DNA of 18,285 bases, taken from positions 1 to 18,285 of the forward strand of contig CAJWHX010000012.1 in assembly GCA_913040875.1 (NCBI GenBank), read 5' to 3'. The stretch is from an uncultured Pseudomonadota bacterium (GTDB lineage: Bacteria; Myxococcota; UBA796). Position numbers and translations under genes: made by a program. Below the pieces are notes generated by a model. That model saw only the letters and a program-made list of their open reading frames with translations, was not told the DNA's origin and ran no database searches. Below, piece by piece: positions 1 through 8,625 of this stretch (position 1 is its first letter; each line of letters starts with the position of its first letter).

Positions 1-3000
1 CCAGACATAATCTGTCAATAGTGGATTGCTCACGCCATCTTGTATTCTCGCTGATCCGTCACAAATAGCACTTGAATAATCTCCACCACCATCGGATGTC
101 CAAAAGTCATACTGGGTTCCACTTCGTGTCGCATACTCCCACTCTACTTCTGTTGGCAACACATATCCACTACACTGGTAGGGATTCACCGACTCTGTAC
201 AGGTCACACTGTCACTTCCAGAGTTGGAACAACTATAGCACTCTTGTAGCGATGTTCCATTCACACTGTTGTGTTGTTGAGTCACCATATTCGCAAAATC
301 CGCAGCCATATGCCAACTGACATAATAAGCAGGGTAATCTGCGCCCACACCATATGTTGTTGAATATGTTGTTGGATCGTAAGGCATAAGGGCTGTAAAC
401 ATCCCCTGTGTCACTTCTGTAGTCATCAAGTAGAAATCATTCGTCAGATCATATCGTCCTTGTGGATCCGAACCAGATGGAATCAATACCATATCAATCG
501 ATTGTCCACCGCCCAAATCCAAATTGGCATCGCAGCTGGTCAATCCACAGGTCACAGACGAGACCACCGTTGCCAAATTACTCGCACCGGCTGTTCCACC
601 AAAATTATCGACCGCGGTCGCAGTGCACATTACGACATCACCCACACCGACCAAGCCCGAAATCAAAGTCAAACTTGCACCTGTTCCGAGACTATTTTGA
701 CCATCGCTCCACTCATAACTGACCGTTGGGATTTCCCCATCGTCATCTGTTGCACTCGCTGAACAGGTAATGGTCTCATTCAATTCGGGTGATGTGTTCG
801 AGATGGTTGGGATGTCAACAATCGGTGTTCTATTCCCGATGATCACAGTTGAACTGGCACTGTCTGTTGCGCCCTGAGAATCAGTTGCGCTCACCACACA
901 TTGAATACTGTCGGTTGGCAAAACATTGAAATTGCTCAGATCCACTGTATCACTGACTGCCATCTGACTGCCATTTCTCTTCCAAACGAAGGTTCCCGTC
1001 ACCGTTTCATTGGGATCTTCGATGGTCGGAGTACATGTCAAGGTCGCGTCGTTGGTCACCGCACTTGAAGGCGAAATCGAAACATTCGAAACAACTGGGG
1101 CGGTGTTTTGTACAACCACATCTACGCTGTCGCTCACCACTTGATTGCTGATATCCATCGTCGTGACTGTGCAAGTAATGATATCCCCCAGATTGGCTTG
1201 TGTACCATCTACGACATAGGTATCCACAGAACTGATGACTGCACCATTGGAACTCCATTCGTAAGAGGGAATGAGTGTACCGTCCTCATAATCAGATGCC
1301 GTCGCTGCACAGGTTAGAATCGTTCCTACCCGAACGATAGAATTCGGAGTGATCGAGATGCTATCTATACTTGGCATACTATCTACAATTGTGACGGTTT
1401 CAGTTTCCATCACCATCGCACCACCATTGTCCATTGCCGTTACATGACAGGCCAGCTCATCCCCAACGTTAAACGATACGTCCAACAAGTTTAGAGTCGC
1501 TTCAGCATTCGTAGAAGAATTTGGATAGAGCGTCGTCCCCGTGGTTGCATTTTCGAATAGATAAGTCACCGTAGGATCGACACTGCCGTCCGCATCTGAT
1601 ACCATCGCGGCACAGGTCACTGTATCAAAGGTTCTCGGATTGACTGGAACAATCGAAATATTATTTATCACAGGCGGTTCATTCACCACCGTAAAACTGC
1701 CGACTGCCAAATCACTTTCTCCATAGGCATCGCTCACAGTAGCCGTACACGTCACAATATCACTTGGATTCACGACAATTGAAGACAAGGTAAAGGTATT
1801 TCCTGCACCTGCTGAAAATCCGTTGACACTCCAAGCGTAGGTCGCAGTCAGATTCTCACCATCTGGATCGGTAACGACACTCTCGCAAGTCAATGTATCA
1901 CCCAACTGACCTGTACTTCCAGGAGTAACACTAACCGGACCCAGAACCGGTGCTCGATTATCCAACGTTACAGTAGTGGTCAGCATATCGCTGGCACCCC
2001 AGTCATCAGTGGCGATGGCATTGCATGCAATCACATAATTGGGCAACACACCAAGCGTCGATAAATTCAATGTCGATCCTGAATACGTTTGTCCATTGAC
2101 CGTCCATTGAAAGGTTGGCGAAATGCTTTGATCTAAATCGGAGGCCGTACCTGCACAGGTGAGTACCGTATCATTATAGATGGCCCCATTGGGGGAAATC
2201 TGTGCGCTGTTTACGACTGGATCGGTGTTGGAAACAGTAATCGAGGCTTCGGTATAGGGACCATCTTGGTAGCCGTCATTCGGAGTCACTCGCACGGTCC
2301 ACACTTCGTTCACGTCCAATTCTGCTGCACCAATCGACGTGCTGATAAAACTGGTCAACACACCATCTTCATACCAAGCATAGCTATTGCTGACGTTTTG
2401 ACCATCCGCATCCGAACTGAGAGCGCTGATAGACAAACTGGTATTGGTATAGACAGGATCAGGAGAAAATGAAATGCTGTCTACAGCCGGAAGCGTATTC
2501 ACACGAATAGTGGTTATATCATCGGCAAACAAGCCTGCTGAATCAATAGCAGAGACAGAAATCGAATGCACCCCAGCACTCAAGGCGCTGGATGAAAACT
2601 GTGCTATCCCTTGTGAATTGGCTGTACCAGTGTACAATTCGCCATCCAAGTCACTGCTCCAAACGACTTCGATATCACTGGGCTGATCTTCACCATCCCA
2701 TACGCTGGCTCGAAAGGTGACAATCTCCGACAATTCAAATAGTTCTCCGGCCTGGGGTTCATCAATGCTTGCTGTCGGTGCTGTCCCAATTAATATCAAC
2801 ATCCCTGTTGTACAAGTAGCTCCTATGTCATCCGTAGCGGATAGAGTCATCGTATGTGTACCAGGTGACAGAGCGTTTGTCGCAAAAGAGAATGTACCAT
2901 CGGAAAATGGAGACAACGACTGTACGGGACCATCCAAACTGGATGAGACATCTATCAACAACTGATTGTTTGGTATATCAACATCCACGGTACTGCCTGA

Positions 3001-3738
3001 GAATACTATCAAATCTCCAAGTAGAAATGTGGCTCCATCGAGGGGCTCGGTAAAAGAGCATGTCGGTACATTATTGTCGCCACCAACTTGAATGACCACC
3101 TCTTCGGTACTCACTTTTCCAGTGCTGTCTTCGACCCGAAGTTCTATCGCATGATTGCCTTCTGTCAGGTAGGTATAATCTGAAATCTCTCCATCAGCGT
3201 TGATGGTGGTATCGAGTGCGAGTTCTCCATCAACATTTGAGGTCCAGACTGCTATCAACTCTTCGGCCGAGTCCTCATCATCACTCACCAATGCAGAGAA
3301 CTGAATGAGTTCTGATGCATAGTACGTACCCTCAGGTATCGGAGTTAGCATTTCAATATCTGGTGTACCAGTTGGAAGAACATCGACTTCTATCTCGGTT
3401 CTTCGGTCTGCACCTTGTGGATCTCTAACCTCTACCCGTACAACCTCATCGCCTTCTTGAAACACAATCTCACACGTGGATTCTCCGCTGGCATTTGCAT
3501 TGTACCAATCACACACAATCTCGCCATCAACGTACCAAACGACCTCGAGTTCATCTACGTCGTGGTCTGCATCAGCTACTACCGCTTCAAAAGACTCTAC
3601 AAAACCATCTCGAACTTCAGCACCGTCCTCGTGAGTGATGATGCTGATGGTGGGGGCTAGATTCCTCACCTTTTCAGGTTCGTTGTCCTTTTTGCAGGCT
3701 GTAAGAAGGATGGATCCAATGAATAGAATGCTGGTCAT
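1..3738 (-). CDS. Giant lipoprotein: Ig/PKD-like repeats plus C-terminal FGE-sulfatase domain (partial)
   Basis: The frame is open from the ATG at 3738 to the left edge (1,246 codons), so the C-terminus is missing. The N-terminus has a lipobox (ILLTAC, Cys15), so it is probably a lipid-anchored envelope protein. About eleven Ig/PKD-like domains follow. Roughly four lie in residues 27-413. Seven more regular ones lie in about 414-1070, each starting with an N-x-x-P boundary (e.g. NTAPVVSNVSISP) and carrying a D-x-D-G turn, a Y-x-W strand and paired Cys (TLTC...ITCTVT). From about residue 1065 the sequence matches an FGE-sulfatase (SUMF1/EgtB/PvdO) domain: MVLIPSG, then TTEVTQGMF, YYVSWHMAADFANMV and the hallmark LPTEVEWEYATRSG. 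The catalytic end of that domain lies outside the window, so activity cannot be judged. A GAGGA ribosome site lies 4-5 bases before the ATG. In this architecture the FGE fold may be enzymatic or only a ligand-binding/scaffold module; the substrate is unknown. Confidence 0.88.
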   Translation of the reverse strand, partial: MTSILFIGSILLTACKKDNEPEKVRNLAPTISIITHEDGAEVRDGFVESFEAVVADADHDVDELEVVWYVDGEIVCDWYNANASGESTCEIVFQEGDEVVRVEVRDPQGADRRTEIEVDVLPTGTPDIEMLTPIPEGTYYASELIQFSALVSDDEDSAEELIAVWTSNVDGELALDTTINADGEISDYTYLTEGNHAIELRVEDSTGKVSTEEVVIQVGGDNNVPTCSFTEPLDGATFLLGDLIVFSGSTVDVDIPNNQLLIDVSSSLDGPVQSLSPFSDGTFSFATNALSPGTHTMTLSATDDIGATCTTGMLILIGTAPTASIDEPQAGELFELSEIVTFRASVWDGEDQPSDIEVVWSSDLDGELYTGTANSQGIAQFSSSALSAGVHSISVSAIDSAGLFADDITTIRVNTLPAVDSISFSPDPVYTNTSLSISALSSDADGQNVSNSYAWYEDGVLTSFISTSIGAAELDVNEVWTVRVTPNDGYQDGPYTEASITVSNTDPVVNSAQISPNGAIYNDTVLTCAGTASDLDQSISPTFQWTVNGQTYSGSTLNLSTLGVLPNYVIACNAIATDDWGASDMLTTTVTLDNRAPVLGPVSVTPGSTGQLGDTLTCESVVTDPDGENLTATYAWSVNGFSAGAGNTFTLSSIVVNPSDIVTCTATVSDAYGESDLAVGSFTVVNEPPVINNISIVPVNPRTFDTVTCAAMVSDADGSVDPTVTYLFENATTGTTLYPNSSTNAEATLNLLDVSFNVGDELACHVTAMDNGGAMVMETETVTIVDSMPSIDSISITPNSIVRVGTILTCAATASDYEDGTLIPSYEWSSNGAVISSVDTYVVDGTQANLGDIITCTVTTMDISNQVVSDSVDVVVQNTAPVVSNVSISPSSAVTNDATLTCTPTIEDPNETVTGTFVWKRNGSQMAVSDTVDLSNFNVLPTDSIQCVVSATDSQGATDSASSTVIIGNRTPIVDIPTISNTSPELNETITCSASATDDDGEIPTVSYEWSDGQNSLGTGASLTLISGLVGVGDVVMCTATAVDNFGGTAGASNLATVVSSVTCGLTSCDANLDLGGGQSIDMVLIPSGSDPQGRYDLTNDFYLMTTEVTQGMFTALMPYDPTTYSTTYGVGADYPAYYVSWHMAADFANMVTQQHNSVNGTSLQECYSCSNSGSDSVTCTESVNPYQCSGYVLPTEVEWEYATRSGTQYDFWTSDGGGDYSSAICDGSARIQDGVSNPLLTDYVW

Positions 3739-3827
3739 AATGTCCTCAAGGGCTGTTGGCAGTGTAATATTATCACAATGCAAACCATTCTACTGCTGTG
3801 TGAAATATCTTATAGATTGACCGGACA

Positions 3828-3846
3828 AAGAGAACTTGACTCTCTT
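3828..3846. repeat. Short inverted repeat in divergent intergenic region
   Basis: AAGAGA (3828-3833) and TCTCTT (3841-3846) are perfect 6-base arms around a 7-base spacer, and a bulged A would extend the pairing by CAA/TTG. The site lies about 90 bp upstream of the giant lipoprotein start. The spacer contains a TTGACT that could be a plus-strand -35 element. It may be an operator or a chance hairpin; there is no T-tract, so a terminator is unlikely. Confidence 0.25.
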
Positions 3847-3973
3847 GAAGCCCTAGGACTATTTTCATACAACAGTGATATACGATTCTAAGAATAACGT
3901 GTGTGTATAAATAAGACTCTGATGACACCACATCGTTACGTACCGCTCAATTCTGCTAGTAAAGAGTGCTCAT

Positions 3974-4090
3974 ATGCCTACAGAAACGTATAACAAAATC
4001 ACTTTTAGATACACGGAGTATTTGCTACTCGCCATCTTTATATCTGTGGGGTTGTCTTGGGTGTTACGAACAATAAGCTCTGTAAATTGA
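3974..4090 (+). CDS. Possible 38-aa single-pass membrane peptide
   Basis: A 38-codon frame runs from the ATG at 3974 to the TGA at 4088-4090. It has a short polar N-terminus (MPTETYNKITFRYTE), one clear hydrophobic segment (YLLLAIFISVGLSWVL, about residues 16-31) and a basic turn (R) before a short polar tail. This is the composition of a small inner-membrane protein. A modest AAAGAG ribosome site lies about 7 bases upstream. The frame sits alone between divergent genes, and a strong promoter for the next gene begins 3 bases after its stop. I recognise no family. A frame this short can arise by chance, and the main support is the well-formed hydrophobic segment. Confidence 0.35.
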   Translation: MPTETYNKITFRYTEYLLLAIFISVGLSWVLRTISSVN

Positions 4091-4092
4091 TC

Positions 4093-4121
4093 TTGTTGAA
4101 CGAAACCAACTAATCTATAAT
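4093..4121 (+). promoter_or_regulatory. Sigma70-type promoter for the gene at 4155
   Basis: TTGTTG (4093-4098), a 17-base spacer and a perfect TATAAT (4116-4121) place transcription start near 4128. This gives a leader of about 27 nt before the ATG at 4155, which has an AGGTG ribosome site five bases upstream. It is the cleanest promoter in the window. Confidence 0.6.
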
Positions 4122-4154
4122 CACTTCTACAAACCTCATAAAAATAGGTGTGCT

Positions 4155-4728
4155 ATGCATTGGTTCAGTAAAGCGTTTAAAGAAGGTGTGGAAACACACT
4201 GTGTTGGAGCAACGATCGTCTCTGTAGAGGCAAACGGTACAATGGAAGCGGAACAGAATCTCATCCTTGAATTGGACAATGGACTATTTTGTACGTTCAA
4301 TAGAGGGCAAGGCGGATTGGATGGGGAAACATTTTACGAAGTCCGTATTGGACCAGAACGAGGTAGCACGGCTGGCGACATACTCAACAAATCTACATGG
4401 GACCCCTCTGGTTTCACCAATCTGAATAAGTCTATATCCTTTTCCACAAATGAACCTGTGTACAGAGAAGGTATGCAAGGATTGGTCGGGAAAAAAAATT
4501 CTACGGCCTTTGCTGAGTAGTCAAATCGGATTGGAGTTTAGCGATGGTGATATCGTACTTGTCACAGAGTTATCAATGGGAATCTTAAGCGCTGGATTCT
4601 TGTTAAAAAGAGATGGCGACAATTACACCGCTGTTGGTAAGTGCATCACCAACTTTTGGAGTCAATGTAAGTCTCTGTATCCTGGATTCCTAAACGATCA
4701 TCTTGTTTCAGGTGATGAAATCTGCTGA
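4155..4728 (+). pseudogene. Unknown protein split by a frameshift at an A8 run
   Basis: Two overlapping frames together read as one 190-residue protein. Frame one (ATG 4155, AGGTG ribosome site) encodes residues 1-114 through REGMQGLVGKK, then in its own frame gives only eight more residues and a TAG (4518-4520). The second frame continues sensibly from the same point (ILRPLLSSQIGLEFSDGD...) to the TGA at 4726-4728. The switch falls on eight A residues at 4491-4498; seven would restore one frame. Causes could be a sequencing indel, a true disabling mutation, or transcriptional slippage on the homopolymer. No signal peptide or family is recognised. The sequence looks like a compact beta-rich soluble protein (e.g. 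LILELDNGLFCTFN, GLEFSDGDIVLVTE). The gene converges on the MopE lipoprotein gene with 20 bp between the stops. The joined reading is inference from frame continuity; the two frames themselves are directly visible. Confidence 0.55.
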
Positions 4729-4748
4729 GCGGTATTTAGTACCTTGAG

Positions 4749-5741
4749 TTACTGTGCTTCGTTAAAATCAACATCATCGAAGAACACCGTCCCTTGATCG
4801 ACAGTGAAATCCGTCTGATGAAACATCAAAACCGCCTGTACTGTTTCGGTCATTGAATTGCATTCCACCCAAGTGGCTAGATTTCGCCAAGACTCGATTT
4901 GCGTTTGCGAATTAATAGATTGGGTCACAGCATCGCCTTGAATGGCACCCGCGGCATCCAGACATCGGATGACACCGTACGCGGATGCATTGCCGGTTAA
5001 TGGATCAACGTTGTGGTGAAGACCCCACGCTCTGAGCCAAAAGATCTTGCCGGCAGGACTCCAATTGGCATCTGCGGAAAACTCCTGATAGACGATGGCT
5101 TCACCGGGATTGGAAGGATTGGCTGTTCCTGCACCCCACAGTTTCACCGCACCACCCATGGGTGAATGGGCACCAAAGAACCCACCCGTATCCACACCAT
5201 CAATGAAGATGTTGCTGTCGTGCTGTTGCCACTCCCAAGTACCGCCGATGTTCATCCAGTCAGTGGGATAGCCACCACTCTCTGAATCCATATTGCCATT
5301 CAAGAGACCAACGGGTGTCAGCATCGCATCTGCACCACTGCAGTCTTGATCTATACCGTCTCCAGGGAAATCTGTGGCACCAGGATACACTTGACCATTG
5401 GTGTCATCGCAATCGCCATTCTCTTCCGATAGACCGTCACCATCATCATCAATCGCTGGATCACCTGTATTTTGACCGCCGCCAGTGTCATTTTGATTCC
5501 CTGGTTCGTTGGGATTTCCAGGCTCATTCGGGTTTCCGGGCTCATTCGGGTTTCCGGGCTCGTTTGGATTCCCAGGTTCGTTTGGGTTGTCTGGTTCATT
5601 TGGGTTGTCTGGTTCATTCGGATTGTCTGGCTCATTATCCGAACTGGGTTCTGCCTGAGTCGTCGGATCGTACAAGTCAAAAAAACCCGTGTCCGATTTG
5701 TTATCACCACACCCAATCAGCATCATTATATTGAACAACAT
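4749..5741 (-). CDS. Lipoprotein with NEP(D/G)NP repeats, MopE-type motif and jelly-roll-like C-terminal domain
   Basis: This is a 330-residue predicted lipoprotein. The start at 5741 is fixed by a GGAGGA ribosome site just upstream. The signal peptide is very short (MLFNIMMLIGC, lipid Cys11). Residues 36-83 are eight tandem hexapeptides, NEPDNP x3 then NEPGNP-type x5, the last ending in Q; this is probably an extended spacer holding the domain off the membrane. Residues about 94-140 carry a MopE-type Asp/Cys motif (DDDGDGLSEENGDCDD...YPGA...GDGIDQDCSG), a family proposed to bind metal or calcium. The remaining ~185 residues resemble a carbohydrate-binding/galactose-binding-like beta-sandwich (opening GLLNGNMDSESGG, aromatic-rich strands, closing VFFDDVDF). 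It lies 59 bp downstream of the AAA ATPase gene on the same strand and could be co-transcribed. The ligand is unknown. Confidence 0.85.
   Translation of the reverse strand: MLFNIMMLIGCGDNKSDTGFFDLYDPTTQAEPSSDNEPDNPNEPDNPNEPDNPNEPGNPNEPGNPNEPGNPNEPGNPNEPGNQNDTGGGQNTGDPAIDDDGDGLSEENGDCDDTNGQVYPGATDFPGDGIDQDCSGADAMLTPVGLLNGNMDSESGGYPTDWMNIGGTWEWQQHDSNIFIDGVDTGGFFGAHSPMGGAVKLWGAGTANPSNPGEAIVYQEFSADANWSPAGKIFWLRAWGLHHNVDPLTGNASAYGVIRCLDAAGAIQGDAVTQSINSQTQIESWRNLATWVECNSMTETVQAVLMFHQTDFTVDQGTVFFDDVDFNEAQ
5493..5636 (-). repeat. 18-bp tandem repeat encoding NEP(D/G)NP units
   Basis: Eight 18-base units lie in frame within the lipoprotein gene. The units vary at synonymous positions and at one Asp/Gly codon. 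The three NEPDNP units are adjacent and the NEPGNP units are adjacent, the pattern expected from local unit duplication. Copy number is a multiple of a codon set, so expansion or contraction would not break the frame. Confidence 0.9.
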
Positions 5742-5800
5742 TACTCCTCCAACTTCTTACCTTATGCTAGCCGATACCATCGTGATATTCAACTCTACAT

Positions 5801-6784
5801 TTATGGAAGCAGTCCCAACCTTTTACACAGAGGAACCCCCATCTCTTTGTAGCGTTGCTCTCGATTGTGGTCACGACTGATCCCCAACACTTCTCCTTGG
5901 CTTGCGGATGCTATAATTGTAGCAGAGTGAGAAGCCATGAACACTTGTGCGCCAGTATCTCGTACAATTCCAAGTAGCTGTTTTTGAACTTTTGGATGCA
6001 AATAGGTTTCAGGTTCGTCCACAACAATTACATCCCCTTCATTCGCTCTAGAAATGTGTGTCAACAGCTGACACCAAATCTGAAAGCCAAATCCAAACCA
6101 ATACAATTCACGATACCTTCTAAACTCAGTACCGTACATATCGAGCACAGGCCCTTTCAACGTCATTCTCATGACAGGAGGCTCAACCTCCATCCCATCC
6201 CAAGTTCGGGAAATCAAATCAGAAAACGCTCGAAATGTGTCTGTATTTCTGTGCCAATAATTTCGAAAGTGTCTCGAGGCACGATGCGTACCGACACCTC
6301 TTTTCAAAGTGGCATCTTGGACCAACGGTTCCTGATCTTCAAGGGGTCCAAGTACCGGTACCTGAATGAGTTGAAATGGAAAGTTTGCCCTAAAAGCAGA
6401 TGGACTTTTGGGGGCCACCATTCCTTGTACAAAGAATATAAATCCAGAACCAATGGGAAAATATAGGGTAAAAATCGCATCGTTGTCCAAAATGAAGTCA
6501 ACAGTGGTCTCAACGTGCTCTAGATCAGTATGGATATTTTCCAGAGAAATTGGCAGATTCTCAGTGGGAACCACATACCCATGTCGGCTACCTAGATGTG
6601 TGGCCACAACGGACGGTGCCCTACGCCGAGCATAACTCATAGCCGCATCCAATAAGCGAAAAGCACTTAAGAATGTAGACTTTCCGGCATTGTTTTGCCC
6701 TGTAAGAACATTGATCGTACGAGTTTGAGCCTTTAACCTTCTCAAGGCTTTGTATCGAGAGAACTGTACTTCTGTAATCTGCAT
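5801..6784 (-). CDS. OLD-like AAA ATPase (ABC-type fold), no TOPRIM domain
   Basis: This is a 327-residue cytoplasmic ATPase of the AAA_15/AAA_21 (OLD/RecF-like) group. Visible motifs are the N-terminal strand MQITEVQFSRYKAL; Walker A GQNNAGKST (residues 29-37); a signature-like helix (WFGFGFQIWCQLL, before residue 244); Walker B VIVVDEPETYLHP (about 252-264, catalytic Glu257); and the switch His in MASHSATII (His286). All elements for ATP binding and hydrolysis are present. Full OLD nucleases carry a C-terminal TOPRIM domain, but here only about 40 residues follow the H-loop, so no nuclease is encoded in this chain. The gene starts 18 bp after the SelO stop on the same strand, and a weak GGTG ribosome site fits a downstream operon gene. 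Relatives work in DNA repair, phage defence or toxin regulation, but none of these roles can be assigned here. ATPase family is firm; role unknown. Confidence 0.85.
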   Translation of the reverse strand: MQITEVQFSRYKALRRLKAQTRTINVLTGQNNAGKSTFLSAFRLLDAAMSYARRRAPSVVATHLGSRHGYVVPTENLPISLENIHTDLEHVETTVDFILDNDAIFTLYFPIGSGFIFFVQGMVAPKSPSAFRANFPFQLIQVPVLGPLEDQEPLVQDATLKRGVGTHRASRHFRNYWHRNTDTFRAFSDLISRTWDGMEVEPPVMRMTLKGPVLDMYGTEFRRYRELYWFGFGFQIWCQLLTHISRANEGDVIVVDEPETYLHPKVQKQLLGIVRDTGAQVFMASHSATIIASASQGEVLGISRDHNREQRYKEMGVPLCKRLGLLP

Positions 6785-6802
6785 TCCAGCACCATCTACA
6801 AA

Positions 6803-8395
6803 TTAAGACGAACAAGAGAGTGCCGAACACCCTGCGCGATTTCGAGCCCAATCTGGCATCCGACCAGCCCATTCGTCACATTCTGGATGTTCATCAAACG
6901 GCGCTCTAAGAACATCATGCAGTCGTTCAAGCACCACTGTACTTCCAGCTTCAATATCATCAATGACCAGCTGTGCCAGATAGTTTCGAAAGATGAACTT
7001 GGGATTGGTTGCTCTCATCCCAGATAGACGCTCCCCATCTTGTTGACCATCTTCATCGATCACTCGCGTGTAAGACGTCAACCATTCCGACCATCGCTGG
7101 TGCATCGAATCATTCCAATCATCGTATTGATAAAAGGCTTCACGAATAATAGTGGTATGACTGTTGTATGAGACGACTGTATTCAAGGTCTCTCTAGACG
7201 CATTACTCAATGTTCGAAACAAGATGGTAAAGTCTGTTTCGGTGTGTTCCATCAATTCATAAAGCCGATTCACTACTGCATTTTTAGATGGTGTGGTTGG
7301 CAACAACAAACCCAGCTTCTGATATCGAATACTCGTATAATACTCTTGAAACGTGGTCCGAAAAGCATCGAGTCCTTCTTGCAACGGTTCAGCCTCACCA
7401 ACAAGTGGATACAAAGCCTCGGCAAGCTTCATGAGGTTCCAAGCCCCAACATTGGGTTGACTGCCAAAAGCGTACCGACGACGATTGTTATCAGATGTAT
7501 TGGGTGTCCATCCAGAATCAACGATGTCAAGCCATCCATAAGGACCGTAATCAATAGTGAGTCCAAGTAAAGACATGTTGTCCGTGTTCATCACGCCATG
7601 AACAAAGCCAACACTCATCCACTGAGCGATGAGCCTCGCGGTCTTTTCCGAAACCTCACGAAACAATTGTACTACGGCCTCTTTTCTGTCAGAATCCCCA
7701 GTAAACGATATGTGGGGATAGTAAGTCAGCAGAACAAAATCAACCACCTTGGTAAGGCTCTCCACGTCATTGTACGCAGAGAATATCTCCAGTGACCCAA
7801 ATCGCAGAAAACTCTCCGCAACACGACACACGATGGCACCAGGCTCGACCTCTGAATTCCCATCGTAAAACATGTCTCGTACTACACCATCTCCTGTGAG
7901 GACCAACGAGAGCGCTCTCGTTGTTGGAATACCCAAATGATGCATCGCTTCAGAGCACAAGTACTCACGCACAGAAGATCTCAACACCGCTCGACCATCT
8001 CCCATCCTAGAATAGGGAGTGATTCCAGCACCCTTGAGTTGAATCTCCCAATGTTTTCCTTCATACTCAATCTCACCCAAAGCGATCGCTCGACCATCAC
8101 CGAGTTGGCCAGCCCAATTGCCAAACTGGTGCCCTGCATAGCAATGCGCATAGGTTTCCATTCCACTCAGCGACCCATTGCCAGACAAGAGCTTGAGCCA
8201 GTCCTCCCCATTCATGTCATCTTGTGAAACCCCCAATAACTCAGCGACTTCAGCAGAGTACCCCAAGAGCTTTGGATCTGAAACAGGAGTCGGTGTAACC
8301 TTCGATAGCATCGACTTCGCCACTTGACGAGTGTAATTACTCTCAATCGGATCATGAGGCATCGACTCAAAATAGCGATTGGTAAAATTGGGCAT
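6803..8395 (-). CDS. selO: Protein adenylyltransferase SelO (YdiU/UPF0061)
   Basis: This is a 530-residue SelO pseudokinase-fold AMPylase, which in characterised members transfers AMP from ATP to Ser/Thr/Tyr of target proteins and responds to redox stress. The family signatures are in order: YAGHQFGNWAGQLGDGRA (86-103), the nucleotide-binding Lys121 in IQLKGAGITPYSR, MGDGRAVLRSSVREYLCSEAM (131-151), the catalytic/metal segment HGVMNTDNMS (266-275, Asp272/Asn273), and IDYGPYGWLD (281-290, Asp282). The C-terminus is GCSALSCSS; the CSS ending is where eukaryotic SelO carries selenocysteine, so this is the Cys form, with a second Cys five residues upstream. I chose the ATG at 8395, not the upstream in-frame ATG at 8476. 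GGAG lies five bases before 8395, the protein then begins near MPNFTNRYF as family members do, and the extra 27 residues look like untranslated leader. The AAA ATPase gene follows after 18 bp. Confidence 0.96.
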   Translation of the reverse strand: MPNFTNRYFESMPHDPIESNYTRQVAKSMLSKVTPTPVSDPKLLGYSAEVAELLGVSQDDMNGEDWLKLLSGNGSLSGMETYAHCYAGHQFGNWAGQLGDGRAIALGEIEYEGKHWEIQLKGAGITPYSRMGDGRAVLRSSVREYLCSEAMHHLGIPTTRALSLVLTGDGVVRDMFYDGNSEVEPGAIVCRVAESFLRFGSLEIFSAYNDVESLTKVVDFVLLTYYPHISFTGDSDRKEAVVQLFREVSEKTARLIAQWMSVGFVHGVMNTDNMSLLGLTIDYGPYGWLDIVDSGWTPNTSDNNRRRYAFGSQPNVGAWNLMKLAEALYPLVGEAEPLQEGLDAFRTTFQEYYTSIRYQKLGLLLPTTPSKNAVVNRLYELMEHTETDFTILFRTLSNASRETLNTVVSYNSHTTIIREAFYQYDDWNDSMHQRWSEWLTSYTRVIDEDGQQDGERLSGMRATNPKFIFRNYLAQLVIDDIEAGSTVVLERLHDVLRAPFDEHPECDEWAGRMPDWARNRAGCSALSCSS

Positions 8396-8582
8396 GACGT
8401 CTCCATATATCTTGATCCCTATCCACTGATATCCCAAAAGTATAGCCAAGGCATCCGAATCAGCGTACTCCAACAACCAACTTAGAGTCTAAGGCAAATC
8501 GAACGATCATATGCCACCTGAGTCAAAGCATCTGTATTTTACACCAACATACGCATATTTGAATTTTACATATTACAAATCA

Positions 8583-8595
8583 GACATATTATGTC
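8583..8595. promoter_or_regulatory. 13-bp perfect palindrome between divergent genes
   Basis: GACATA-T-TATGTC is a perfect odd-length palindrome in the AT-rich spacer between SelO and the plus-strand gene at 8660. Its centre is about 49 bp before the predicted start of transcription at ~8638, a position where activators often bind. No transcription factor is assigned; the size fits a dimeric regulator half-site pair. Confidence 0.35.
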
Positions 8596-8625
8596 CGAAC
8601 AAAACAAACACATTCGTCTATAGAC

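Noticed and set aside
5493..5636. Regular repeats suggesting a CRISPR array
   Set aside because: The repeats are 18 bp, directly tandem with no spacers and in frame with a protein repeat.
5315..5852. Long plus-strand frames opposite the MopE lipoprotein gene
   Set aside because: They are antisense shadows of the repeat-rich lipoprotein, with biased His/Ser or Arg/Val composition, no ribosome site and no family signature.
8396..8476. Upstream in-frame start for SelO adding 27 residues
   Set aside because: GGAG is correctly spaced before 8395 and family N-termini match that start; the extension shows no conserved block.
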